Positions 12,905-25,900 of a stretch of 64,000 nt of DNA are shown piece by piece. Position 1 is the first letter of the stretch, and each line of letters starts with the position of its first letter. Position numbers and translations under genes: made by a program. Location of the stretch: contig CM038221.1 in the NCBI GenBank assembly GCA_021442155.1, positions 150,279,601 to 150,343,600 on the forward strand, in the 5' to 3' direction. Below the pieces are notes generated by a model. That model saw nothing but the letters and a program-made list of their open reading frames with translations. It made no database searches and was not told the origin of the DNA. This stretch comes from Cymbidium sinense. Taxonomy: Eukaryota; Streptophyta; Magnoliopsida; Asparagales; Orchidaceae.

Positions 12905-15900
12905 GTTGAATTTTTATTTTTGATTTTTCATCTATCCCTTTTTTGAGAGAGAGAAATAAATGAAGAACCAAAAAAAAAATCAAAACACTTCTTGTGTTGG
13001 ACACCATGTAGATCCATAGATATTCTTATTAGGGTGATCAAGTCTGACACTGAGGAATGATGTATTATCTCGAGAGACAGAAGTCACCATTCTATAATGG
13101 ACCTAATCACCTTAATAAGGACTCTTAAGGAGTATGGGTCTTTGGAATGTACCAGAGATTCTTCCCCTACTTTACATGGAAAAGTAAAATATGGTTTATT
13201 TTAAACCAAACTCGTTAAGTTCCCTATGGAAGCAAGCCCCCAAAGTTAATTACATCCTAAGGAATGAGATTCCTTAAGAATACTCTCGAGTAATGTAAAT
13301 GATCGTTGTCTCCAAAGATTTCAAAAATAGGACTATCAATCAATTAGTTTATTTTTAGAAGATAAGTGGGATTAATCAAGAGGAAGGAGTTATTATTGAA
13401 ACTAAAGAAATATGTGTAGGGGATACTTAGGATACTAAGAAGCCTAGTAAGCATTCCAAGCTATCCTATGGTTGGGTTATATATTTTTGAAATTGAAGTG
13501 ATTTATTTGTTTGAGTTGAATTTTTAATAGAAATTTAAGGCTTATAATTCCATAACATAAGATCATGAAAATGTCTAAGAGGGCGAGGATTTATGCTTGT
13601 AGTCTGCAAAGAGAAGTAGCAACCTCTAAACCTAAATCTAGGGAGCTTTGGTGAGGGCCAAGGCACAACCTAAATCTAAGAAAAAAATGGGTATTTGGTT
13701 TACCTCTACATAAGAGGATAAACCACCGTTGACTTACAACCGCTGGGGGCCAACCAACTCTCCTATGATTTTAAATACATATAGGTAAGTCATATGCTTT
13801 TGCAAGATAGCTAGGATGTTATTTATTTAAGAAAAAATTAGGTCCTTAAATACACTCCCTAGAAGACTAGATCATGTAGGACATGATTAATGACTTAAAT
13901 CTAAAGTAAATTTTTGTTTATGTTTTATTTTTATTTTGGGATGATTGATTTGAATAGGCTTTAGGATTCATATGCTTAATGCATGAGAAATTGGATTATG
14001 GGCCAAAATTAGCAAGAAAGGAGGTGTGTTTCTACCATGGCTCTCAAAGGTCAAGCCAAGTTCCCTGGCAAAGGTAGAAGCCTTCAATAAGAAGAGTGAA
14101 AAAGAGACTTTTTATACATGATATGAGAATATACAATATCTAGCTAAGGGGTTGCTAAATCTTTTATCTTGTTTTATAACATAATCTTTAGGTAAGGTTA
14201 TGAGTTATTTATTTTTAATATGAGTTGATTTAGTTGGATAGAAAATTTATTTTCCTAAGAGCCTAATCGCATCCAAGCCATACATCAAAGTAAGGATGAA
14301 ACTAGAAAAACATGTCATCTTAATGTACAAGCTAAGCAAACATCAAACAATTTATAAAGCTAGCATAAAAGAATAAAATATCTTTTATGGTCAGGCTCGG
14401 CCACACAAACCCGAAAATAAATTGGGTAGCTGAGCTCTACCCTTTTACAACTCGGATTACAAATGAATTAATTATAATCAAGAAGAAATTCATGTTATGG
14501 GGGTCTTCATTCTTCATTCTTCATTTCTTCTTTCTTCTTTCTTCTTTATTCTTTTAGTTGGTTAAAATGTGGTTGCTCGAAAGGCTTCACATAATACATA
14601 AGACATAGTCTTATGACCAATGTTCATCCTAATCCCCCATAACAATCATTCCAAATCCTAATTGCAAAATTACATGAAAATCAAAAAAAGAAAATCTAAC
14701 TAAAACCTATAAAGTAGATATTAGCTAAACAAACCACACAATCCCAAGCATGTATATGAATAAATTGGACTTAGCACCCCACACATGGGTAACTAAGTCC
14801 ACCCGACCTATTTTAGATTATGATAGGGGTATAAGCAACCTGCACAAGAAAAGTATTTATATTTTTATTACAGCACCCCTTAAGCATAATTTCCAGCAGA
14901 AGATAATGGTTATACTAAGATCGTCCTACCATTCAGTCTACGCATATACACCCTAACATCTAGACTAAAATATTACATCATAAAATAAAATTAGGCATGA
15001 AACCATGCACCACCCTAACATAGGAATAGAAATAGTGACTTAGCCTAATGTGTGTGTCATTTAAGGCTTGTGTGGTATGTCTTAGCTAGGCTTTAGGGTT
15101 GGAGTTTTCTAAGTATGAAAGGCTCAACTTAGAGGGTGGTTTCATTTAAGTGATTTAGTTGATTTGGTTAATTTTATTTGATGACTTGATTTGGTTTGAA
15201 TGAACCAACACTTAATTACTAAGTATTGTAAAGAGAGGAAAAGAGAAGAGAACTTCTCTTTCCTTCCTACCTTAAGTAATTTTTAAGATAAATTCATTAA
15301 TGATTTTTGTTTAGTGAATATGTTATTATATATTTTAATTAATCCTAAGTTTAGATTTTCCTAAACAAACCTATTCAAAAAGAAAGGTATTTTAAGATTA
15401 AGCAAAGTGAATTACTATCACAAAATACACAACACTTTATTTCTTTCCAACATATGTAACATACATATGGATGAATCCTAAGTATATATATACATGCAAA
15501 TGAAAATATTTAGCACACCTTAATGATGAATGTGAAGGGATGTTGCTTAAGAAAATTCGGATGCTTCATGATGCATGATTTTGTTAAGTAGAAAAGAAAA
15601 GGATTATTTTATCCATTATTCATATGCATATTTACATGTATGAAAGACATAAGTGAGTACAAAATCACTATTTTCTATACCAGGGGTGTAAGATACAAGA
15701 CCTACTTAAGGCTACTTAAAGCCTTGCAACCCCAGAATATCCAAACTAATATACCACTTTTCTTAAATACATGTGCATGTACAAAAAAAGAAAGGAATTA
15801 AAAAATAATCATATAAAAGGTTTGTGTTTATTTGTTTGATTTGTTGGTTGTTAAATTTATATGTGCAAATATGAAGGTCCTTCTTATATGATAACATAAG

Positions 15901-17359
15901 AATGAATATGAATAGATTTAAGAAAGTGTTGTGTTCTTTTCAAATGAACTATACACTTTGCAAATTCTATTCAAAATTATGTTAAAAAATAAGAGAAGGA
16001 AAGTCACATAATGCACATCTTATATTGTACTCACATGCAAGCTTATAAATAATTATAAGTAGCACACTTTTCATTTACAATCTTTATTTTTTAAAGGTTT
16101 TGAAAATAATTTTAGATTTAATAGTGATAATAGTCATTCATATTCTTACTTTAGCCAAAATATGCAATTTGACATAAAGGAAATATTTCATTTTAATTTG
16201 ATTTTTCAAAAGATATGAATGCATGATTTCATATGACATACACCATTTAGCATGCTAGGAAATAAATAAAGTGATGCAAGCATGTAACTTCATTCACCCT
16301 AATTAATTCTTAAAGACAATCCTATGGAATAAGATCATTTAAAGTGAATCAAGATTATTTAGAGAAATTTTTAATTTTGTTTTGAGTTTGATTTGATTTT
16401 AAGAAATATGAAAATGTTTGCTAGTCCTAATCCATCTCCCACATGTGTGTATTATTTTATTTTAATTTTTAGAGCCATTAAGTTGATTTTCTATTTTATT
16501 TAGGTTAAGGTATAAATTAAGTTCATTAATTACCCCTTACCTACACCTCCTTAACATAATTATTCAAACAATTGTGAGCCAACATAGGATATGAAATCAT
16601 ACTAAATTTAAACTAGCAATGCACCCTAAGAAAGAAGGGGCCTAATGCAGTTGGCTCACAATCATCGATTAATTAAGCTAAAAGATTTAATTAAGTACTT
16701 TCATAACCCTTCCCAGACTTGTAGGTTGGATTTGATTTTCTTAAGCTTACTTAGGTTATTGAACACCTGAGTATCTACCTAGCAAATGATTGATTAATTT
16801 TAGATTGATTTTGAAAATTTGATTAATCTAATTAAGAATATCATTAGTGGATTAATCCTTAATTAAATTTGGATTAAGGAAGAAAGGGGGTTTAGGGAAT
16901 AACTTAAGGAAAATATCTCAAAATTATTCTACAAACCTCCTCATCCCTTAAACATTATTTTAATAAAATGATTAAAAAATTATTCACATGCTTAATTACA
17001 CTTAATTTCATTAAGAGAGTAATTAGGGATTCAATAATTGATTTTCCTAATTAACCCATTTATAAATTCTAAGAAAATTAGGGGAGGCAGAGGTCATCCC
17101 ACTAAATATGCTAAGAAGTTTGGAATTAATCAATAAAGTCATTTAAGAGTAATTAGGGTTATTAATATTTTAAATAAACCCAAATAAAGAAAACCCACTG
17201 TTCAAAATCAATTAAAAATAATTTTATATTATTCCTCACCAAATTATCTTTAAAATGAGCCCTCATTTATATTTTCCTAATTTTTTTACATTTAGTTATG
17301 TATTTTTAAAGTTTTAATGATTAAGAATTAATTAAATCTCCTAATTATATAACTAATCC

Positions 17360-17640
17360 CATCGGTGCCATGTGGACTGCTGACACGACACGCCCTTTCC
17401 ACGTGGCATGATGGGATTCACTATTTAAGTTATCACATCGGCTACACAGTCAGTCGGCGGCGCTACACGTTTTCTCCTTGGACTGTCCGATTAAAGATCA
17501 GATGGTCAGGATCAAACCCATGGTTTCTAAAGGGATTAATCATCTGATCTAGATTGTTTAATCAGGACCGTCCATCTAAAACACACGGGATAGACAATCC
17601 ATGATTTATCCCTACTCTCGCCTACAGAAAATGGGGGTCG
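17360..17640 (+). promoter_or_regulatory. GC-rich island inside LTR-1B
   Basis: This is the counterpart of 5,340-5,640 and 60,240-60,500: a CG-richer interval with 'gtcagtcggcggcgctacac' and 'gactgtccgattaaagatca' type sequence. It is a candidate promoter or transcription start region of the LTR, inferred only from composition and position. Confidence 0.35.
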
Positions 17641-18689
17641 CCCATCCTCCAAGGCTTGATTCGAGCTCAATTGAGCTCAGATTGAGTAGGGATTCAACCC
17701 ACACCATCAAGAGGTGTGGGGAAGAACATCCAACGGTCAATTTCACTTGGGATCACACTTCTCTTCACAAAGGACCAAAGAAATTCTACACTAAGCTCAG
17801 TTTTGAAGCATACCTCACCGGAGGCTATCACCGGTGCTCCCAATCATCGAGGTAACTTCATCTAGTGGAGACGAAGCCCTATTGAAGGTTTGAAGGCTTG
17901 AGATCAAGTGGATCCTCCTATTGGCCAAGATGAGCTCCAAGTGCTTGTGACTTTGGTCAAACTCCTCCTTCCCATGGCTTGAGTGCTTGGGATTTGATTT
18001 GGGTGAGCTCAATTGGGTCCTCTAAAAGTGCTTGCAAGAGGAATTGGAGTTTGGTGGTGAATTGAGCAAAGTGGAATTTCTAATGAGCTCCCCTGTTTTG
18101 GCTTTGAAGAAATCCGAAAATGGAGAATTGGAAAGAGCTTGAGGAAGCTTGGAGGAACTTGAAGAAGGTTACTCTAGGTTTATAAGGCTTAATCGATAGT
18201 GTGTGATGTGGAAAGAAGTGGAATTAGGGGGAGTATATCTTCCCCTATAAGGATCGGACTGTCATGAGCCTCTCTTCCATTTTTTGATCAATTAATCAGA
18301 TTGATTGGGTTTGTTAAGTGGTTAGGGCTGCCATGTGATTCAGTTTTGGCAGAGGAGAGGTGGTGTGGAGTTGCACATGTGGAGAATGAGAGTATGGAGG
18401 TGATCCATGTGCTCATTTCTAAGTGGAGGGGTCAGTTTTGGCTTTGGGTTGGGTTCAGCTGACCCAAACCCATTGTGTCATGTGCAACACTCTCATAAGT
18501 GTCCATTTGGTCCACTAAGAGGGTGTCAAGTGGCCATGAAAAGGATATGGCCAAATTCCAAGTGAAGTTGGCCATAGGTTACCCCTTGACCTAGGGGTAA
18601 AATGGTTATTTAGCTTTGATTTCATCTTGGACAGATTTGGAATAGTTTGAAATTAGGTTGGTCCAAATTTCAAGGAATTTGGAGTTGAA

Positions 18690-19260
18690 TTGATATCATT
18701 TGGCTCATGTTGGCCCATTTAGGTCAAAATGGGTCAACTTGGGTCAAGTTGACCTATTGGTCAAATTGGGTCAAACCAAGGGTTGGGTCAAGGTCATATG
18801 ACCATTTGAAATATTTTGGCATCTTTGATTTGGTTCAATTTGATTTATATTTGGTTTTGGTTCTTTTGATTTCATTTAGGTCAAATGGGTCAAGTTGACC
18901 CATTTGACCTAGTTGGGTTAAGTCATGGGTTGGTTTAGGTTTGGTTGGTCATTTGAAATATTTTGCAAGCTTTGGTTTCAATCAATTTTGCCTATGGTGG
19001 ATTTTGGCTAGTTTAGGTTTCATTTGGGTCAAATATTGACTTAGTCAAAGGCTAGGTTTGACTTGGTTTGACCCAATTTGATTGATTGATCATCTTATGA
19101 TGATTGTTGCCCATAATGTGAGGTTTATATGGGCTTAGTTCAATCCAATTTGGGTAGGATTAAAATTTGGCTTAAAAAGGTACTTTATGTCACTTTGGGT
19201 CAAGTGAGCCTAAGTGGGTCAATTGACTTGATCAAGGCTTTATTCAAGTTTGGTTGAACT
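18690..19260 (+). repeat. GGTCAA-rich segment of LTR-1B
   Basis: Six GGTCAA motifs and one TTGACC lie within 18,720-18,791 alone, with more to 19,260. Equivalent stretches occur in LTR-1A (3,640-4,400, reversed) and LTR-1C (61,240-62,080). Confidence 0.6.
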
Positions 19261-20166
19261 CACATATGGACTTATGATTGAAATATAAATCTATTTGCAA
19301 GTGATTTGGAGTCAGATGGGTTTTGATTCATTTGACAATTTCAAGTTCAAAGGATGAACATGAGTTTGATTTGGGTTTTATTTTTTTAATTTAGTTTTGG
19401 TTTGATGATTGAAGTTTGTGTTTACATTTAAATTCATGATTGAAGGATTGATTGAATCATGAAGAAAAATCAAGGGTTTGACTTGATTTGAGTTTGATTT
19501 GGCCAAGTTCAAGAATTTGACTTGAAAGAGTTTAGGTTGGATTTGGGTTTGAATTTTGAATTTGGTTTTGGATATTTGAATTTATATTTCATTTATATTT
19601 GTGAATATAAATGAGAATATAAATGGGTTATAAGAAAATCTTTTGAATTTGAATTGATTTGGATTTGATTTAGTCTAAGCCCATAAGATGAAATCAAAGG
19701 GCTTAAGAGAGATTTTGGATTTAGAATTCAATCATGAGTTTCAATTATTTGGAATTGATTCATGATTTGATAAAATCCATTAGAATTGATTTAAGGTTTG
19801 AGAAAATCAATTAAGTTGGAAATTGATTTGAGATTTGATTTGGAATTGGTTTGAGTTTGAAGTTGATTTGGTGTTGAGGTTGATTTGAGTTTGAAGTTTG
19901 TTTGAGTTTGGAGTTAGTTTAAATTTGGAATTTGACTTGAAGGAAGGAATTGAGGATTTGGTTCAAGCTATAGGGTAGGAAGAATTTTCTAACACCCCTA
20001 AGGCATGACCTATTCCTATGGCTAACTCTTCTAAGTCTCTAGGGTTAAGTTGAGTGTTCACTTAATCACTTGAAATGTCTTAAGACTAAGGAACTCTTAG
20101 TATCTAAGAGGAGTCTTATGTCTAAGATGACGAGGCTGAGAACTCATTCTAAAAATGAGGTCAACA

Positions 20167-22700
20167 AGCTCATATGCTCATAGAGATATTTTAGTCTTTT
20201 ATGCACAAACAGCTGCAATATAGCAGATTCTGAACTGAGTTTTCCAAACAGAATCACAACTTTAGCAACAACAACTTCTTGCCACCAACTTCTTCTGCAA
20301 CAGCTTCACAACTGCTTCTGAAACAGTTGCAGCTGTCCCAAATGGGCTCTTAATCCCATGAATTCAACTTATTTGTTATGTACTAGAATTTTGTGATAAT
20401 AAAAAAAAATGAAATTTTAGCTTTATAAGTTTTTACATGAAATAATCTAAAAAGAGAAAAAAATTATGACTTTATTCAGTTGAAATAATTTCAATGGAGT
20501 ATTTCATCAATTATAAATGATAATCTTCTTTATAATCAACATGCTGATTTTAATCATGACTGAAATTATGATTGAGAAAATTTTACTCAATTCACAGCCT
20601 CAAGATGACTGCTCGCACCTTTAAGTTACAAGTTTGCATATACAATTTTTTTAGGAATTAATATATATTGTTGGATGACATAAAATTTGACATTATAGTG
20701 TTTGAAAAATTGATACTTCATTTAAAAATCTAATTGATAGGCCATAATCTTGAGGCAATAAAAAAGTCCAAGATTAAATTTAAGATGATCAAAATTTTAA
20801 TTTCACTAAGTTATAGTAAAATTGAATATCTCAATAAGATGAACAAAATAATATCAAAAATGAACCTAAATCCTAACACTTAAAGTGTAGTTGAAAACTT
20901 GAAACATTAATTGGACCAAATAATCTCTAATTTTTGTGTGCTTATAAGCAAAACAAAAAATAGAATAAGAGGAATCTTTGCAGTTGTAGATCATTCAATT
21001 TAAAGCTCATAAGGTACTTTAGTATATATAAAATAATATATAATTAATGGAATCAATATGAATCATTTGATGGAGTATTTTAAAATTTTAACTAAAATTC
21101 CTAAAATGTTATTTTAAAAAAACTATTGACGGACACATACTTTTCACATGAAGTAAACCAACACTAAAAAAAGAGATCTCTAAGATTTTTGAAGTTCTTG
21201 AGTTTCATACAATATTCAACGACGATGATCATTAACAACAAGTGTCATCTCAACATTCTTCCCTCAACTATCATCACCAGATTGTTGTCTCTCATCATCC
21301 ATTAACTTACTATCATTATCATCCTTCAACACTTCTCTAATATTCATAGTTATAATCACAATACATCACACTTATGCTATATACATAGTAATTTTATCTT
21401 ATTTTTTAATTGAGGAGAGGTGCAAACCTTTATAATCTTAATCAACATATTAAATCATTTTGTATGGGTTGAGTGTTGGTTTTTTTTAATTGTCAAAAAT
21501 TTCACGTAAAAAGTATAGTTCTTCATGTGAAATTATTTTTTGTCTGTGTATATATAATCATTGTGCAAAATTAAGATTTTAATCTCACACTTCACTACTA
21601 AGAATATTCTACCATGCAACATCAATGTAGTAATCAGTAATGTACAATTATTAGATATTTTGATATTAACATGACAATACAATTTTGAGGCAAATTTAAA
21701 TTAAGATGAGAGAATAAATAAATCAAATATTTCAAAAAAATAATATATAAATTTGCATGATTTGATAAAATTCACCTATGTCCACCACCATATAAAGACC
21801 AAATATGTCATTATGAGATATCACATTTTTAATGCAAATGATTAAGAGAGGAGATTATCATCATAAGTATTGCTTATGAATTTTGAGTAATATACTGAGT
21901 TATTTTTTAGAATCATAACTTTTTGGTAATCTAACTTCTTAATCTTATATGGAAATTGTTTTGGCCTCTTAACTTTCTTTATTTCCTTAATTCAACTCCC
22001 AATTACTTATGTCAACTAATCTCACCATCCTAATCTCCAAGTTCCTAAAATTGCATGATAACCCCCACCTCCTAGTCATTTAATTTCTTGGAGTTAATAA
22101 GAGAAACTAGCATCAAGAGAGGAGCATCTCAACTCTTACATGATATGTAGCTAAAGTTCTAATTGTTCTATTTTTCTCTCTCGGCCTTTTTTTATTATTA
22201 TTTCAAGCTCCATTCTTGATATAGATTTAAGATGATAATTATAAGCATAACATTTATATCATATCTATTTATAAAACTAATATCTATCATTTTTAAACTA
22301 TATAATATTTATAGTTTGCATATGTCATGATCAAATTATTTTAAATTTAATAAAAGATATGAATTAGATTATTATCATGAACTTTAATATTTTGAGAAAA
22401 TTTTGAAAAAGAGGTAGATTGATATTAATTTTATGAATATTTAACATTTGATTGTTTTGTTTTAACTATTTTTTTTAATTATTACAATTCAGAGACATTT
22501 TAATCTTCAATTTGAAAATAAGAATTTTTACAAATCAATCTCATAATATATATTTATAATTTAATCATTATTTTTATTTTTTTTGAACTATTGAATTCAT
22601 ATGTTTGTATGTGGTACAATCAAATCACTAGAGATTTTATAAAAAAGAAAAATATGAGCTGAGTTTATTATGAATTTAAATATTTGTTTGTCATTTTAAA
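20167..22700. other. Intergenic region upstream of the Yip1-family gene
   Basis: No gene is recognised here. 20,200-20,340 has a degenerate 'cttctgcaacagcttcac' type repetition. About 20,640-21,640 is a dispersed repeat listed separately. 21,650-22,700 is AT-rich with nothing I can name. Confidence 0.6.
20640..21640 (+). repeat. Dispersed repeat family C, copy 1
   Basis: It resembles 44,700-45,988 over most of its length, and 43,060-43,465 over its end. Shared blocks include a 'gtgcttata' segment, a 'catcatcaaccatcaccagattgttg'-like run of short cat/cgac words, and a terminal 'aatctca/ctcac..tatca' stretch. The length (about 1 kb) and repeated occurrence suggest an LTR or non-autonomous element. 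Class, termini and target duplication were not established. Confidence 0.5.
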
Positions 22701-22724
22701 AAAATAAAGATTGAATTTGGTTGA

Positions 22725-22809
22725 TTTATAAATATAGAAGAAGAGGATATATGTAAAAGCCTTTTGATATATATATATATATATTGACAATTAAAACATG
22801 CTAAACCAA
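22725..22809 (+). promoter_or_regulatory. Possible core promoter of the Yip1-family gene
   Basis: TTTATAAATA at 22,725-22,734 is a TATA-like element about 195 bp before the start codon. A (TA)n run lies at 22,770-22,786 and CCAAT at 22,805-22,809. In DNA this AT-rich, TATA-like words are common, so this is weak. The transcript start cannot be placed from sequence alone. Confidence 0.25.
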
Positions 22810-22929
22810 TGTCTATTCTATTACTTAAGGAGTCGTAAAAGAAGTCGTTCTTAGTTGCACAAGAAAAATAGTGTCGCTCTAGGGGAAGGGAGAAACAGCG
22901 AGACTCGAACCACCGGCGGCGAGGTGAAG

Positions 22930-25900
22930 ATGATGTCCGGCGGCGGCTACACAACCATCGACAACCAGAAAGTCTCCGGATCCGTACCGGTATATATACC
23001 TGCCACCGTCTCCTATCCGCTTCTATCTTTCTCTATAAAATTAGCAGCGGCTATTTTCGGATCTAATCTACGCCATCATTCTTCTTCTTCGCCTGCAGGC
23101 GGTCTCCGGCTCTGACCACGTCACTGTAAAGTTTGCAGGTGAGAATTTGGCTCGAGATTAGGGTTTACGATTGAGCTTTGGAGATCTTGATGAATTTTCA
23201 CATGGCATTGCAGAGTCTAACCTCCACACGTTTCCACCCGCCGAAGCGAAGGGCAAGATCACTGGCGTCTTCAAGCCGCCAAGCGATGCAGATGGTTTGT
23301 AAACCCCTGTCTTTTACTAAGTACAGATCGGTTGTTTTGCGTTCTCGATCTCGCTTTCCTCTACTTTGCAACATTTTTTCTTCGTTGCCAGCCACGAGTT
23401 AATCTGCGACATGACTATGTGCAGATACGTTCTCGAAACCAGCAAATGGCGTCGCTGATGATGCTCAGTCCGGGTGGATGCGAAGGTTCATGGTGGCTGC
23501 TTACAAGCCCTACTTTGATGTTGATACTTCAGATGTGTTGGATAGGATTAGAGAGTCACTTCTCCCGTTCAAGGCGAACTTTACAGAGACGACGGCCGAC
23601 AATCCGGATTTGTAAGTTCATTGCTAACGTGTGCTGATTTGTTCTTTTTTTGTTAATGGCATACAAACATTCTAATTAGCATTTGAGGTTTCATTCCGCA
23701 AATAAGATTGCAATGTGAGGATGTTATCGAAGCTCAACAAATTCCCTGCGTTTAATAGAGGACTTATTTCCCATTTTGTGAGCCCAATATCAAAGATCAA
23801 TTACATCTATAGAGAACCCATTCCGCAAATAAGATTGCAATGTGAGGATGTTATCGTTGCTCAACAAATTCCGTGTGCTAATTGTAGTGCTTCCATCATG
23901 GCAAGGTGACCTGGATGGTTGTAAAATTGAGTTTTCACTCCATTGGTTTGGGATTAAGAACTTTTGTGATGGATGGGAAAAGTTAAACTTCCTCATCTAA
24001 TTCTATGGGAATTATCAGATTTTCCCAAAAACTAGGGCATGCATTTGTTACATGATGATTGAAACCTAATCTTGTGGCCGTTAACTTCTATCACTGTCCA
24101 GCTATTGTCGCCAGAACACAATGCTCCCTTATTCACATCTTTTTTTTTTCTTTTAGCTTATTTACATGATCATCTTGATTCATCCAAATTCTAGTTTCTC
24201 AATAGTAGGCCTATATATGAATTTGATATGTGTGAATTTTCATTTATTTGAACTTATAGAGAGATTGTTTGAATTTGGTATTTGTGTTACAACCGCTTAA
24301 AAGGATAGATGAGTCTCACGTATCTCTAAAGTCATTCTTAAGATTTTTGCACGAGGCTTATCTTTGTGAATGGGGGATTGACATACATTCTATTGATAGG
24401 AGAAGGGTAAGGGATGCAAGACATCTCTGACTTCGAACTTTATAGGAAAGAAGGGTGAATTAATGAAATATATGGAATAGCAAAAGGAGCAGAAGAAAAG
24501 AGATGAAAGTGAGTAGTTGCACATGCTTTAAAAAAATGAAGATGTAGCTTATGCATTGAGAAGAATGATTATGAAGGTTTTCATGGTACATGATGAATAC
24601 TTCATTGGTTGGGAATGAACTTAAGGATTTTCATTTGAAGTTGGAAGATATTTAATAATGTTTTGTGCTTTTTTGTCAATATATTAATATAAAAATTATT
24701 ATGACTTTTTGTGTACTTCAACCGTTCATCTTTATATCAAATGAGGGTATGAAAGCAATTTTTTAAAAATGCTTGTAGAGCTTGCTTTTTGCTTTTTTTT
24801 TAATATATGGAGTGTAATTTTAGTTGTAGAAGTTTTAGTGGTAGTGTTGTGACTTTAGGTGATCAAGTCATTAATAAGAGTGAGCGATTCAGATATTTAG
24901 GCTCTATTGTTCAAAATGATGGTGAAATAGATGGAGATGTTATTAGTAGAATTCAAGTTGGATGGTTGAAGTGGAGGAATGCATGCCTATTATGTGATAG
25001 AAAAGTTCCACTTAAGGAAAATTTTATAAGATGGTGGTAAGACCGCGACTTATATAGTGAGAATGTTGGCAATAAAGAAACATAAATAAGTTAAGTTCTG
25101 AGAGATGAGGATGCTTGGATGAGTGGCTTTACCCTTAGAGATAGAATGCAAAATGAGTTTGTTGGGAAAAAGTTGGAGTAGCTCAGTGGTAGATAAGATT
25201 AGGGGAGTCGCCTTAGATGGTTTGGCCACATAAAGCGTCAGTCAGATCAGATTAGGAGAGTAGATGCATTAGATTTGCCTTATGTTAAGAAAGGTAGAGG
25301 TAGACCTAAAAAAGACTTGGTTAAGATGTATAAAAAATGATCTTAGTATACTTGAATTAAATGAGAATTTGACACATAATAGGACACAATGGAGACGAAG
25401 GATTCATGTAGCCGACCCCACCTAGTGGGATTAAGGCTTCTTGTTGTTGTTGTTGTTGCTTGTAGAGCTTGCTTGTTTTAATTTGGTACTATATTTTAAT
25501 TGTTAAGGCATAAATTAGCTTAAAAATTTTGATTTAGTGCAACAGATATTTTAAAAGTATTGTGACTTAGGTAGTAACTTGGCATGCAGATTGGCGAAAA
25601 CTTTTTTTTTGTTGAGAAAAAGTTCTAAGGAAAATAAATTAAAGCAAATCACTTAGTCATATTTTAATAATTGTGATTAATTGGCTTGACTTAAACAAAT
25701 GATCCAAGTATCTAATATTCAAATTGGTTTTATGACCATATAGAAAGCTATTTTGTAACTCAATAGTGCCTCATTTTGTAATGTCCAAATGGAAATATAT
25801 TTTTAAGGAAATAATTATTTTATTGCGACTCATTATGAATTTTAAAATTAAAATCATCACTTTTTTAGAGAGTTTTTAAGGAGATTTGTTGATTTTGAAA

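Larger units (their letters stand above)
12905..20166 (+). mobile_element. LTR-1B: second giant LTR copy, inverted relative to LTR-1A
   Basis: About 7.26 kb is homologous to LTR-1A in reverse complement and to LTR-1C in the same direction. The right end is sharp: AATGAGGTCAACA stops at 20,166 and flanks diverge afterwards in all three copies. The left end is less certain. Homology to LTR-1A can be followed back through 'ttcatctatcc' (about 12,927) to roughly 12,905. I found no duplicate of the right flank (AGCTC) at the left, so this copy may be 5'-truncated, rearranged, or have a mutated target duplication. No coding sequence is seen. Confidence 0.72.

Noticed and set aside
3017..20166. A single 17-kb foldback DNA transposon with 7-kb terminal inverted repeats
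   Set aside because: LTR-1A alone is bounded by a perfect 5-bp duplication, and a third copy (54,225-63,039) stands alone with its own duplication. The unit is therefore the single arm, and the inverted pair is secondary.
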